A stretch of 64,000 bases of DNA from Tetrahymena thermophila SB210 (lineage: Eukaryota > Ciliophora > Oligohymenophorea > Hymenostomatida > Tetrahymenidae), in assembly GCF_000189635.1 (NCBI RefSeq), contig NW_002476264.1, forward strand, positions 56,184 to 120,183. Reading direction: 5' to 3'. Under the pieces are notes generated by a model. It was not told the DNA's origin. It did no database searches and saw nothing but the letters and a program-made list of their open reading frames with translations. The position numbers and the translations under genes were made by a program. Below are positions 23,545 through 37,600 of this stretch, in pieces (position 1 is the stretch's first letter; each line of letters opens with the position of its first letter).

Positions 23545-25020
23545 ATGAAACTAAATATTGTTGCTTTACTTGCCCTTGTCTTATCTTTGAACATAGCTAA
23601 TGCAGATATGACATATCCTAGCTTCTTGTCTAGCTCATAATCATCTATGTTAATGACATGCAATTCAGCTATTACTAATCCTTGCCCAACAGCATCTAAC
23701 TCAGCTGCATGTATGACAGATATGATGAATTATATGACTTGCTACAATATGTGTTCATCAAAAATGAATTTCGCTGATTATATGAGTTGTACCATGGCTT
23801 GCACTTATAATAACAATTCCTCTCTCATGACTTATGTGACTTCAATGAATACCTGTATCAGCCAACTTGGAATGAAAAATATGTTTTATCCCAGCTTCTT
23901 ATCCAGTTCATAATCTTCTATGTTTATGACTTGTAACTCAGCTAATGCTAATCCTTGTCCAACAGCTTCTAACTCAGCTGCTTGTATGACTGACATGATG
24001 AATTACATGTCTTGCTACAATATGTGTTCATCGAAAATGAATTTTGCTGATTATATGATGTGCACAATGGCATGTACCTATAACAATGACTCTTCTCTTA
24101 CTTCCTATGTAAATGCAGCTAATACTTGCTCTAACAACCTCGCTATGAATTCAATGTTCTGGCCCTCTTTCTTTACTTCCTAATAAGGATCGATGTTGAT
24201 GATGTGCCAACAAAAAATAGCTAACCCTTGCACAAGCTCATCTAACTCCGCCATGTGTATGACAGATATGATGAGTTATAATGCTTGCTACAATAAATGT
24301 TCCTCAAAAATAAACATCAATGATTATATGACTTGTACTATGGCATGTACTTCAAGCAATTCAAGTCTTTAGATGTACATTCAATCAAGCAATATGTGCA
24401 TTAACATGTTCACAATGCCTTAATATCCTATGTTTTTAAACTCTTCTATGTCAAGTATGCTAAGTTAATGCAATTAAAAAATTTCAAATCCTTGCTAAAG
24501 TGCATCTAACTAAGCTATGTGTATGTCGGATATGATGTCATACTTAGCTTGTTATAATATGTGTTCTTCTAAAACTGCATTAAATGATTACATGACTTGT
24601 ACTATGTAATGTACCTCAACTGACTCTTCTCTTTCTATGTACATTACTTCTATGAACATGTGCACTATGAATACTTTCATGTCTGCTATGTAAACTATGA
24701 TGAATCCCCCATCATTTTTGGGCTCTTAGGATAGTATGATGCTCAAAAATTGCATGCAAAACATTTCAAATCCTTGTGCTTCTTCTATGAACATGTCCTA
24801 ATGCTCTGCTGATATTATGAGCTACATGTAATGTTCTATGGCATGTGGTTCTAAAACATCTATATCTGACTACAAAACTTGTTCAATGGCATGTACTTCC
24901 ACAGATTAAATGCTTAATGACTATATTAATTCAACAAACGCTTGTCTCAACAAGATAAGCAACTCAGTTGTATTAAAGGTATCAGCTTTAATCTTAATTG
25001 CATTTAGTCTTATCATTTGA
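23545..25020 (+). CDS. Secreted Met/Cys-rich protein with five 8-Cys repeats
   Basis: A single-exon gene for 491 residues. A signal peptide (MKLNIVALLALVLSLNIANA) is followed by five tandem modules beginning near residues 35, 126, 217, 305 and 399 (spacing 91, 91, 88, 94). Each module follows the order C..NPC...C...D-M-M-x-Y-x-x-C-Y-N-x-C-S-S-K...D-Y-x-x-C-x-M-A-C...C and carries eight cysteines, probably four disulfides. Repeats 1 and 2 are nearly identical; 3 to 5 are increasingly diverged. Methionine is extraordinarily frequent. The last ~20 residues (VLKVSALILIAFSLII) are hydrophobic and end at the stop, which suggests GPI anchoring. I do not recognise the family. Likely a surface coat or granule protein grown by internal duplication. 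Many TAA/TAG Gln codons confirm the ciliate code. Confidence 0.9.
23647..24966 (+). repeat. Five tandem coding repeats (~264-282 bp each)
   Basis: Units start at 23647, 23920, 24193, 24457 and 24739 within the Met/Cys-rich gene. Units 1 and 2 are very similar at the DNA level, which implies a recent duplication or gene conversion. Units 4 and 5 are old. Confidence 0.85.
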
Positions 25021-25688
25021 GGCATTAAAAACGAAAATCATAGATAAATATATCTATATCTATATATATATAAATGAATAATTTAGAAGAATATATAAAT
25101 AAATAAATCTAAAGATATAAATAAATTAATAAATATTGGGATTCATATTATATGTATTGTCTGTCCTGAGGTATTTATCCATTTATTTTATTCAAAAATA
25201 TTTTTTTAAATATGATAAAATTTGATGTTAAGGTTAAATTTTCCAATAAAATTTTAAGGTTGGAAGAAGAAAATTTAGAGTAAAACTTCAAAAATATTTT
25301 ATTTTTCAAATACATATTTCATTTTTTTTATACAATTGTTACAAATAGGCTTTTTAGTAGTTTTTGTTCTAAAAAAACTCTAGCATATTTTTAATTTTTA
25401 TCATTTCCTATTAATAATTTATTAGAATCTTTTTATTTAATTTCTTTCGATTGAACATTTTTAACAATGTTTATGAAGAAAATCTAAAAAAAGTAATTTT
25501 TTTATGGTAAAAATTTTAATACTTAATTTATTTAGAGAACAGAAATACTTGATACTTAAATTATTAATTACCAATTTAATAAAATTTGTGAATAAATAAA
25601 GAACAATATAAATTTGTATAGCTTTTGCTTAAAAATATTTTAATTTAGTTAAATAAAAGATATTTAAAAGATATTCAAAATATCCATC
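25021..25688. other. Intergenic, AT-rich
   Basis: Tail-to-tail spacer between the Met/Cys-rich gene and the SZT2-like gene. It has a TA-rich tract near 25045-25070; nothing else is seen. Confidence 0.65.
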
Positions 25689-28600
25689 TCAAATTTCTAT
25701 CTAGTAAGGCTATTCGTTGAGGTAGTAAACCCAGTTAAGTATTATTTCATTTAAGTATGTATACATAATTGAAATAAAATTCTACTCGTCTACTTCGTTT
25801 ATACTGATACACTTTATTTTCTCAGGATCTATTTGGTTTTTCTCATTTATGCTAATTAAAAGTGCTCCCTAGAAATTAACAGAATCTTCTTGAATAGGGA
25901 TTAAAATAGAGTAAGAATTATATCTATCCCTATGTGTGAATTTAGTCATTTTGAACATCCATTTTAATTATTCAAGGAAAAAATGGTCGAAGCATTATAA
26001 ATCTTTAATATCTTTAAGGAAATCAGGATTTTTTTGCTATAAATTAATTAATTTGTTAAATAAAATATAAATTTTTTCTAAAAATTTTACTTGCAAGAGA
26101 ATGACTTAGCAATTATTTTGAAGTAAATCGATTTATTCATTATAAATTTTATCATCTCCAGCTAGGATTTTATTGTAGTAATCTTAGCTTATAAACGATT
26201 TCTTCTGTTTGGGCAAAATCTGTCTAAATTGTTTTTCTATCTCTGCATGAATATTATTTATGATGGGTTCTCTGGAAGCTGTGTCAGTTAATTTTGCATC
26301 AAATACAATCACATGATAAGAAATGTACAAAATTTCATTTGTATTTTGCTATTTTAACAAAAACTTATTAATAAATTTATAAAAATAGTCAAAAAAATAT
26401 GTACTGAATTTTCTATTTGAAGCTAAATCATCTTCTGGCTATTTAAAAAGCTTTTGTCGTCAGGTAAGAAATTTAAAAATATATAGAAATTGTTCTTTTA
26501 AGTGACAAGCCCACTGAAAATCGACGAATCAATTTGCATGCAAATATTACTTCCTAAATTGTAAAATTAGCTAATTTTTTTGCTTTTTATGTTAAAATCT
26601 AGGAATTCAATTAATTCCTTTTAGTTGAATTGAGAATTGAAAAATCCTAAACTAGCTTTGATGACTTTAGATTCAATAATATGTTGACTTTTTGAAAGAT
26701 CAATTAGATCAGAGTAATGAATATATAGAGAATTAAGAGTTTGCACTATGTCAATTTCTGGGTATTCGTCTTTTTAATCACTGTGAAGGATTTAGTTAAT
26801 TAGATTTAAATGGGCATCAAATGTTTCTTTGGTTATGTTAAATTCACTTTGGAAAAGGTTGATTTCCTGGTTGTGAATAAGCTCGAATTAGTCTGTCTTA
26901 TCCTAGGATTAGTAATACACTTTCTATGTAATTTCTGATATCTTAAATTGTAACTCAACCAAGAAAAGTGTTTTCGACTCTGCTTTCATAAGGATCGTTA
27001 TATTACTTTTATTGTCATTAAAGGATTGCATCTTAGTGAGTTATTTTTAATTCAACATGTTACTCTCTTTAGATTGATTAATCAGCTAAACCTTTTTTTA
27101 AAAAATTTATTCAGCTTTCATATAAAATGTAAAAATATTTTTTTACTGATGATTGGTCTTCTATCTAAGACACTCTCATAAATTATCCAAGCGATACCTA
27201 TTTATACTTTTAAATTTAAAACCTATCATTCTCAAGTTAGCTGAAATTCTTTTTTAAAGTCACAAACGACTAACTAGGATCGCTTTGATAGTCCTATTTT
27301 TAAATAAAATTACAAGTTTATTTTTAATTAATTTCTTTCTCAATTCAAATAGAAATTAATTTATTTATTTTAAAAGTTACTTCAAAAATAATTTTAATAA
27401 TAAAAATTATTATTTATTTATTTATTTAAAAATGATTTTCAATAAGTTAAATTTAGCTTTAAATTGGTTGATTAGATTAAAATATGAAATTTTACTGAAA
27501 GCAAGACATCTAGTTTTTGTTTAACAGTGTATGTAGCTTTTTCCACTAATTTTTAAATTTATTCTATGTAAATATCTTAGAATAATTAGTAAGCATTAAT
27601 AAGTTTCTTATTTTCTTCTTTTTCCAAAAATTCTAAATGATCTCCAACAACATCACTTTCGTCAACTTCTTTTCTCTTCCAGTGATTGAATTAGTTATTA
27701 TCGGCTATGATAACTATTATTGGACAGATGTCATTTCTCACTAAATCAGCTCCATTCAAAAACTAAATAAATAAATAAAGAAATATCATTAAAAATATTA
27801 ATTTAGCATTAATTATTTTTTTTACTTTCTTAATTAGCTAGAAATCAATTAGCTTTTAGTTACCAGATTAGCAATTAGTTCTCATAAATTTAAAGAATTG
27901 TTTATTGTAGTCATTTATGTAATAGTCTTGAACAAAATTTAGGAATGGTCCTCCGTGTATAATTAAGGAATCGATATTTCCATCATCATTTTGTTTTTTG
28001 TTGTAGTGACTCTTAGTAAACTTAGGCTTTATAATTCTGAAAGATACAGTTAAAAAGTTGTTGTAGTGCTTCTAAAACATATCAATCATGCTCTCTCTAC
28101 CCTTTTAAGGAAAAACATTATATGTTAGAGTGCTAATATACTCTGTAAGTTTCTAAGTATTTCCTTCTTTAGCTCTCTTTTCATTTAAATCTTGTTCTCT
28201 AACCCTTAAAAAGTTCTTATAATTAGTAGCATCTCCAAGATCACCAAAATCCGCCTTCTCTTCTTAAGTTAATATCTAATTATTTTATTTTTAATTTAAA
28301 ATTTTGTTTTATGTTTAATTTAAAGTTTTATTTTATGTTTAATTTAGCACTTTGTTTTATATTTAATTTAAAATTTTGTTTTTTTTTTGTTAAATTTAAA
28401 GTTTTATTTTAGTTTAATTTAAAACTTAATTTTATGATTAATTTAAACTTAATTTATTTTAGCTTAATTTAAAAATTTAGCTTACGATTAATTTAAAATT
28501 ATTATATGAATTTACTTTCAATTAATAACTAAATTAATTAATTAATTGAAAGTAAAAAAGTCATTTTTTGTTTTTGACTGAATTATTTTTGAAGAATTTG

Positions 28601-31600
28601 AGCAATATTTTTATTTTACAAATTATCTTAATTTAAAATTAATTAATTGCAAATAAAAAACTCTGACTGGATTCTTTTTGAAGAATTTGACTAATATTTT
28701 TATTTTACAAACTTACTTTGTTCACTTTTTTGTATCTATCTTGAGATGTTTATCAAAAACAGAAAAAATGGAAATTAAAATATATTTAGTTTATTAAATT
28801 GTTTATTTACCTTGTGAATTTCGTCTATGAAGGACTGGTTTTAAGTTTTTTGCTTAGGTACAGTGTATTAACTGAAGTAAGTATAAACACCTAATTTCTG
28901 TAAAAATACATGCTTTTAGATGTGATATCTGCAGTTGGACCAGTTAAATAGAGTTTCCATATAATCATTCATTTGTTTTATAATACTTCTGTTCAAATTG
29001 TAAAACTTTAATTCTAAGCTTTTTTATTGAATTGAAATTCTTGCATAAAAGTTTCTTTGAGTAAAAATGTCAAAGTCCTATTTTTCAACTGGTGAAAGTT
29101 GTACAGCTTTGTCTTCTTTCAGCTTCTCAAAGATGTTCATCATGTTTTTATCAAATTTTCCATCTCTGATCTTTATTTATTTATTTTAAAATTTTAATAA
29201 AATGTTTGAAAAATTTGAGTTTAATTTTACTCCTTATTTCAAGAGGTTTCCACAGATGATATAAGAGATTTAAGGAGGTTTTTTTATAATTTGAATAGAA
29301 TTTTTGTAATTTCCTAAGAAATAAATTTCCATATCGTTATAATGTTCAAATATTTAAGCATAACCTAATCCATCATCAATTACGTATATGGAAGGAAAGT
29401 TAATATTTTGTTCATTAATCTTGCATTTCTCTAAAATCTCCTTTTCTAGTAAAGCGCTGCAATATTTCAAATAACTAGGCCAAATATTATGGTAGAACTT
29501 ATGTTAGTATTTCTAGTATTACATAAAGAAGCTTTTATGATTTAGCTTAGTAAACAATTTCTCAGCATTCAAGCATGACTTATAGAAGTAATCCTACTAG
29601 ACTCTTTTATTTTAATTTTTTTCATCCAAATTTGTAACTATGCTTCTCTGTAAAATTGTCTCAAATAAGTAATCAAGGCATATCTGATTCAAAGTTACTG
29701 TTAAATAATTTATAAGTTTTTCCTACTCAACAGTACCCTATTTAATATTTCAATATATTTTTAGATATTTTAATGATTCAAAATTATATCAAAAGATCTT
29801 TATTAAAATATATTTCACTTTAAAACAATAAAAATTAAAAAATAAATTGAATATATCCATAATTTGTTAATTAAACAAGGATTTTAATTATTCAAATTAA
29901 TTTAACTTATTAGCCTGAATCAATATATAGTAATTTTTTAAAATGCTTAAATTACATTTTTTTCATCATATAAATTTAAAAGAAAATTAATTGATTTAAT
30001 TTTAAAAATATATTTTATGATAAAATTAATAAAATATTTAGATAGACATTTAAGAATTTTGTTGAATTTTTATTATTGAATAAAGTTTATAAAAAATAAT
30101 TTGATTGCAAAGGATTTAAATAAAATTTTTTTACCTTATTTCTAATTTCTAAGTCTAAGAAGTACTCTTCTTGTGTTATGATTTCTGATGCTAATTCGAT
30201 CTAAAAATTTTATATAAAGATTAAGATTCTTTAAATCAAACTAAAAATTGAAGTAAATTAATTGGGCATTTAAGATTAAATTTACTTTGAAGTCAGAATT
30301 AGTCTCTTTAATATATTTGTTATCTATGTAATTATAAATGTCAGGTGGCTTGAACGAGTCTATTTGTTAGTTATTAGCTAAAAAGTTATATACAAAAGAA
30401 CTTTAGTCGTCCCAATCGTTTTAGCTGTAACCACAACCCAATGAAATTGTTTCGATAGCATTGATGCCAAGTTTTTGATTATCTTAGAGCTACTTGAGAG
30501 GAACTATTGGGTAGAAATGATTAACTTCCTCCATTTCTCTAGTTTGTTTTTTTCTCTGTAAAACTACATTCATTAAGAACATACAAATACCAAATATTTT
30601 CCTTGAGGACTGACCATTAAATAAGAATCTAAAATCATTCTTTTCATACTAAACTTTTACAACTTTCATTTCACCGTAATTGTCAGTCAAAAATTAATCA
30701 AATTGCTAATTCTCTTTTTTAGGCGTGTTAGGGTTTACATTTTAAACATCAATTTGGCTTTCTAAGCTCTCTTTAGTATGATCTAAAGCTATATGTTTAT
30801 TTAATTAAAATAAATGTGGTTTCCTTAAAAAATGAATACAATTATAGATTACGTTAAATAAAAATAATTCTTACTCAATAATTTTAATAAAAAAAATATT
30901 ATTTTTTAATATATACCTGAAGGACGATTATTAGAATTCTAAAGCACAGTAAATTTATTCATGATTTTCTAAATGTTTTACTTAAAGTAGTACATAAATG
31001 AGGCGTGGTCAACAATAAAAGAAGGGAATTTGTATCTAAATTTCTATTATTATAAAAATTTATTTATTTATTTAATTAATTAATAGAATTAAATATGAAA
31101 ATAAATTGAATTAATTACCTTTCTGTAAGAACTCTCAAGTATTTAATCATAGTCAGATTTAGGTATTTTAATAATTTCTGACAGCTTACCGCTTACTTTT
31201 TTTATTGTTTCTAAAGTTTAGGCTTGTATTACTTAAATACAAATTGCTTCTTATGCGTCTTTAAAATACTTGCTGTTCATTCCATATATTTCAATATTTA
31301 TGAATTTCTTTCCTTTGTTATACTAGTCAGTTGCTATTTATTTATTTATTAAATTTTTATTTTATTTTTTTATAAAAATAAATTATAGCGAAAAACAAAC
31401 TCAAAAATAAGAAAATTTTCCACTTATTTTTTGAATAAGAAGTAAAACTAATTAGTTAGTTAGTTACTATAGTATTTAGAAAGAGGGCCTTTAATGGCGG
31501 TTGTCTAAGAGACCATGCTAAAGCTTTAAAATTAATTAGAGACTAAACTTCCTTTTTACTGAAATGGAGCTAAAGCTTATTAGATGAAACTGCCATCTGC

Positions 31601-34600
31601 TGCTTATGACCCATTTTAATTTTAACTGATAAAACTATCATTTTACTGGCTGCTCAGTGGGTTTATTGAAGTAATTGAGGTAACAAATAAGTTTTGTCCT
31701 TACTGTTGAGATGATTATTAAATGGTGTGAAGATTGTGATTCTGTTCTTATGAGTGCTATAATTACTGTAACTAATGTTGAGTAATATCTTAGAAGCAAA
31801 TAATATAAATTTCCTCTTTTTCAAAGTAGAGGTAGGTGTTACTTGTGTTATGAACTCTGAAGTTGTTAAAAACCATATTATTAATAAAAGTAGTAAATTC
31901 CTCTTTTTCTTATATGGGGAAGAATAGAGTGTCTAGGAGATCAACCTTATATTTACTGTTGTTATCCATTTTGTCTTAAGCACTTTCTTTATTTTCTGCT
32001 CTTGCTTTAGATAGATTGAACTTTTAATTAAATTGTTGATAGAATTATTAGTTTTTTATCTTGTTTTGTGCACCTGTTTGCTTGTTTTCATGCTTCTGCA
32101 TTGCTGCTCCTTTTATTTCCAGATTCTAAGGACAGAACTAAGTTCTCTTCATTTCAAGGATTAATATGACTGTATTAGCTCTCTAGTAAGCCCTCTAAAT
32201 AAATTGGTTTATTTCGTGCTAAATCCTTACAAAGTGCGACTAACTTGAAGACAAAAAGCTAATTGGGTTGAAGTGCACCTCAACTTTATCAGGCTTAAAA
32301 ATTAAGAAAAACCAAAAGGGAACAATAAAGTTTGTGTATTGGTTCAATCCTTTTTTATTATTGATTCAATATAAATTAAAAGATCTCAAAAAAGAAATTT
32401 AATTACTTTTGAGTAATTCTCTTGTGTCATATTCTAGAAGTTAGCATTCTTCGTCTTGAGGACTCTAAAAGATTTGATAAAAAATAAGTGAGTTTGACAC
32501 CTTCTTTAAATGCAGACATCCTTAGTTAGAAGCCTCACTGATTTCATTAATTAAAATTTCTTAGTTCTTGGGATGATCAAGAAGTTTATGGTCATCTAAA
32601 TTAATAAGCTTCTTTCTCTCTATTTCATACACTCTTTGATAATTTTATTTGCTTTCTTAAATGAGTTTAATAATTTTTTCCACATCATCTTTGTACAAAG
32701 GAGTATTCATCATGAAATATTCTAAGTTCTTTTAAAATATATTTGTTAATTAAATAAAAACCTAATTGATTTTCTATATAAAAATATCATTAAAATTTTG
32801 TAGTTTCATCTTTTAATTTAATTAAAAACCTATTTAATTGATTTTCTAGATAAAATTAAATTTTAAATCTTGAAATTTCATCTTTTTAAATAAATATAAA
32901 ACCTAATTGATTTTCTAGATAAAAATATCATTAAAAATTTGTAGTTTCATCTTTTAATTAAACTAAAACCCTAATTAATTGATTTTCTAAATAAAATTAA
33001 TATTTAAATCTTGAAGTTTCATCTTTTTAAATAAATATAAAACCTAATTGATTTTCTAGATAAAAATATCATTAAAAATTTGTAGTTTCATATTTTATTT
33101 AAATTTTAAACCTAATGTTAACTTTTTTAGTTTCATCTTTTAATTTATTTAAAAGCCTAATTAATTTATTTTCTAGATAAAAATATCATTTAATTTTTTT
33201 AGTTCCATCTTTTAATTAAATTAAAAGCCTAATTGATTTTCTAGATAAAATCATTATTTAACTTTTTTATTTTAATTTTTTTAAATTTAATTAAAAGCCT
33301 AATTTATTTTCTGGATAAAAATATTACTTAATTTTTATATTTTTATCTAGCAATAAATGGAAAATTTTTTAAAAATGTTTCTTGAAAGCTGAAATTAATC
33401 TATTTGTTGATATGATTATGTTTTTTACTGTAACTTTGATGATACTGGAACAAGCGAGCTTAAAATCAAAAAAGAAGTTGTGAGTCTTTTTTGTGGCAGT
33501 GTTTGATTAAGGTTATGTGTCACTTCCTAAGGCAGACATTTACTGTTATTTGTCTTTGAAAAGGTCACTTTGAATTTAATAGAATTCAAATTAGATGTAG
33601 TTGTTTTCCTTGTCTTTTTGCTGCTCTGTTATCATTTGCATGAATGTTTCTTTAAAACTGGAGAAACACCTTGATTAACCACCTAAGTTGTACTTAATCT
33701 TCATAAATATTTTAGGGATGGTTTGATTCAAGTTAGGAAGAAACTCTGTAGCCAATTCATAATCTTAAGGATCATTTCTTCTAAGCTCCTCTGCCTTCTT
33801 TTGGTCAGTAAAGTAGTATGATGTGTCTGGTATATTAGAAAAGAAGCTATTAACAACTATGTCAAATATTTTTTGAGCTTTTGTGAGAACCAAGTTGTCA
33901 AATTGCTCAAATGGATTGATTTCATTTTCTTGCTTTTTTATTTAAGAAGCGTTTTATTATCCATTTAAATTCTTTTAATCAATAATTAAAATTTCATCGT
34001 CTAAGAATTTTTGATTTACTAAATAATTCATATCTTCGTTTATCATCGAATTAGAATTGCTTTGAGGAATTTAACTTTTTTATTAATTGCTAATAGCTGA
34101 AAGATTATTGTTTTACTGTTATTATTATTATTATTGGTGATGATGGTGATGCATCTAGTGATATTGTGAATTATTCCTGTTATTCATCTAATTAATGATT
34201 GAGTTGTTGTTATTTATGTTCAAACCTAAATTCATGCTAACCTAATTTTGATTGTTATTTTTCTTCTTTTGAGTAGCAAAATCCCTGTGAAACCAAGAAT
34301 ATACTGTCATGAAATCTTTTAAGGGAATTTATTAAATTTATGATTGAATACCAGAGTTATGTATAGCCTCCTCGATGCTTAAAGAGTTCAACCTAACTTA
34401 TTTAGCAGCAATTGCTTCAAAACATGTCTGTGAGTAAAAGTGGCTGATCTACTTCATGAGCTGCTCAATATATTAATCGACTCCTTTGTTGTATTTTTCG
34501 AAATCTCTGGAGGTAGGATTTGTATTATTCTCACAAGATTTAATATCCATTAAATAGAAATCTATTTTGAATTGAAATCTTGAAGAAGTTTGCTTTTTAT

Positions 34601-37600
34601 TAGAATCTATAGAGAAGCTGGATACATGAGGTTGTTACTAATTCTATTGTGGTTATGCAGCTGTTTCTATTTTTTTGTTACTGCTTTCTTTAGTTAAGTC
34701 TCTTTTATTTAAATTGTTGATTTCAGCCTAAGTAGCATCTTTTTGATTAGGTTTTAATTTAGGAGAATAGTTGAAAGAATTTTAACCTTAATTTGGATAA
34801 GTATTAAAAGTGCTATTACTACTAGATGAATTGCTGGTATTTGCTTAATTTGATAAACCAATTTTGCTTGAAGTCTTAGTGGTGTTATAATCACTTTAGT
34901 TATTTTGTTAATTGGATTAGCTTGATTCATCATCACTGCAAAGAAGGGTAATTAGAATAATTTTATAATCTAAAAACTTGGAATTGATGTATCCTTTCTG
35001 ATTTTCTTTGATATCAATTAAGTAGTTCTTCTTAGAGTTCATAATTGAATGGTCATTATTTTATTAAATATATTCTAAGCATCTTTGGTAAAATAGCTAA
35101 TTGTATTGCTTTAATTTTTCCTAGTCTTATTGTGTAGCTCCTTCAATTTAAGAAAAGCTAAATGTTTTCTTCAAGTAGCTGTTCTAAAAGAGAGCGCTGT
35201 AATCAATAAAATTCTCCTTATTAACATCAAATTTTTGGTATTCTTCTTTGATAATCTATATAAAAATAAAATCATGTTTTAAATACAACCAGATTTAATT
35301 AAAAGCTATTTAAAAATTTTTTTTAAATTATTCATCAAAAAAATTAATATTAGAAATAACATCAATAACCAATAGATATTTAAATTCTATGTTTAAGAGA
35401 TAATTTTTAGTTATATTCTTTATATTTTCGCTCTATTAATTTATATATTAGATGAGTTCATTCATATAAATTGAAAGAATTGTTGATATATAGGTGATGA
35501 TTGATGATATTTCACTTTTAAGTACAAAAAAAGCATAATTTTTGTTATCTTTAATCAACAAAATTATCTATCAAATAAATATATTAATTTAATACATAAT
35601 TAATTTATTAAAATTAGCTGATTAAAATAAAAATTAAAAAATTTGAATATGCTAAATTAGATGAATAAATCCAAATTAAAAAATATTTTAATATTATAAA
35701 AATAATTAATTTTAAATTAAAAAATATTTGAATGAAACTTACATTTTCTAAATGCTTTTTATAACTACTTATGTCTTTGATACTTTCAGTGTCGTCTCTG
35801 AGGAGAGATATTCCCATATTCAGATGAGTAAGCATGTGACTTTTTAGTGAATCTAAGACTATTCCTACAAATACATCTTGATTATTGGAATCCTTTCTCT
35901 TAGCGATGGCATGTCTATGAACTGTATGGACAGTGTAGAGTCTTTTAAGTATTTTTTCTTCTTGCTAATATATATGATTAATGTATTGCTAAAGCACTTT
36001 TTAAGCAGTTTAGTAGCTTTTTCCTGGGATTTAGACAAGATCAAGAGCATTCTCACATACTATTTTAACCTAAATAGAATGCATGTTACTTTTATTAGAT
36101 GAATATTATTAAATTTACTTCAATATAGTTCTTTTTAAATGTAATGATGTGTGCTATTAACAGCCTCTTTATCTTTGATTTATTTTCAGTCCTTGAAAAC
36201 TGGACTTCAGTCAAAAAAATAGTTTCTTTGTATTAAGATCTATTCTACTAAATTGATTTAAATTGACCATTATTTCTAAGACTAGCTAATATGCTATAAA
36301 AATTTTTTAGATCATGAATGCATTCTTAAGTCCACTACCAAGATTTAGTTAAGTTACTTGCCTCTTGAAAAGGATAAATTATGCTTTCTAAATTATTTAA
36401 TTATTAATTAGTATTTTTAAAATAAAATTAATTTTATTTTATTAAAAGTTATTTTGTTTAACTAGAGCAAATAATAACACTATTTTGGATTAAATTAAAA
36501 TATGTTATAGTAAAATCTTTTAATGATTTGATATTAATCAAACTCAATTAAGAATTTAATTATTTTATTTATTTTCATTCTGATCTTCAACAAATAACAA
36601 AAACAAATTTGAAAATAAATAAAAATAAATTAATTTAAAAATAGAAAAAACAATTTTTACATCCCATATACAAAAGCTGATTGATGGAGTTTGAAATAAC
36701 AGAGATATCAAATGACTCGAAATTATAATTATGGATGGTCTTTTTGATTTCCTTAACTAGTTGCTTTTATTGTGCTTTGGGGTAATTCTAGAATGCTAAT
36801 TTAATTTCAGTGATGTAAAAATTTTTGATGGAGACTTTAATAAAAGCCAAGCTTTTAATTGGATTAAATTAATTTGAAGTGTTTGTTTAGATTTATTAGT
36901 TGGTCTAAGAATAGCCTTATGAAGTGCGGTGTTGCAAGCCAATAAGACCATTTTTAACACCATCAGAATCCTGAGATTCTAAGGTGAGTAATTTTCCATA
37001 ATCCATCAAATTTTCATCGACACTAAACACCTTTTAAGAAAGGCTTAAAGCCGCTTTATCTCCTTGTGTTTATTGTGCTGATTGCTGATGAACCATAGTA
37101 GCTACCTTATCTTTATTTTCTTCAAGAAGATGCACAAAGTCCTTATTAATTTTCAAGTAAAATTTATTTTTGGTTATATTTTTGTCAGCTACATAGCTAA
37201 CTCTTTCATAAACTTCCTAAGCAAATTTGTTTCTAATGTTCATAATGTTATCTTTGCACACCTTGTCTTTCGGTATTTACAAGAAAGTTAGTGTTTTGAC
37301 CTAAATAAAATATTAATAAATTAATAAATTATTTTAATAAAATCTTATTTTTACTTTGTAATATTTTTCCCATAGTTCCTCTTAATCTTTAAATGGAACT
37401 TTTTTATCTTCTCTGGAATTTATTTCTTTATGAACTTTGCTATTGCAAAGAATTTTAGTCTACTTTTTGTTGCTGCTTTCAAAGTTGTACTACATCAGAT
37501 TAAAAGCATTAAAAGCAAATTAGTCATACTATTCAAGCTTCTTAGATATATTAATAATATATTCTGGTGTTTTATATCCTTGTTCTCTTTTGTTACGATA

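Noticed and set aside
35865-36102. Open frames on both strands over an SZT2-like exon
   Set aside because: The third frame on the - strand is in phase with the neighbouring exons and gives the coherent sequence NALDLVQIPGKSYQ; the others are shadows.
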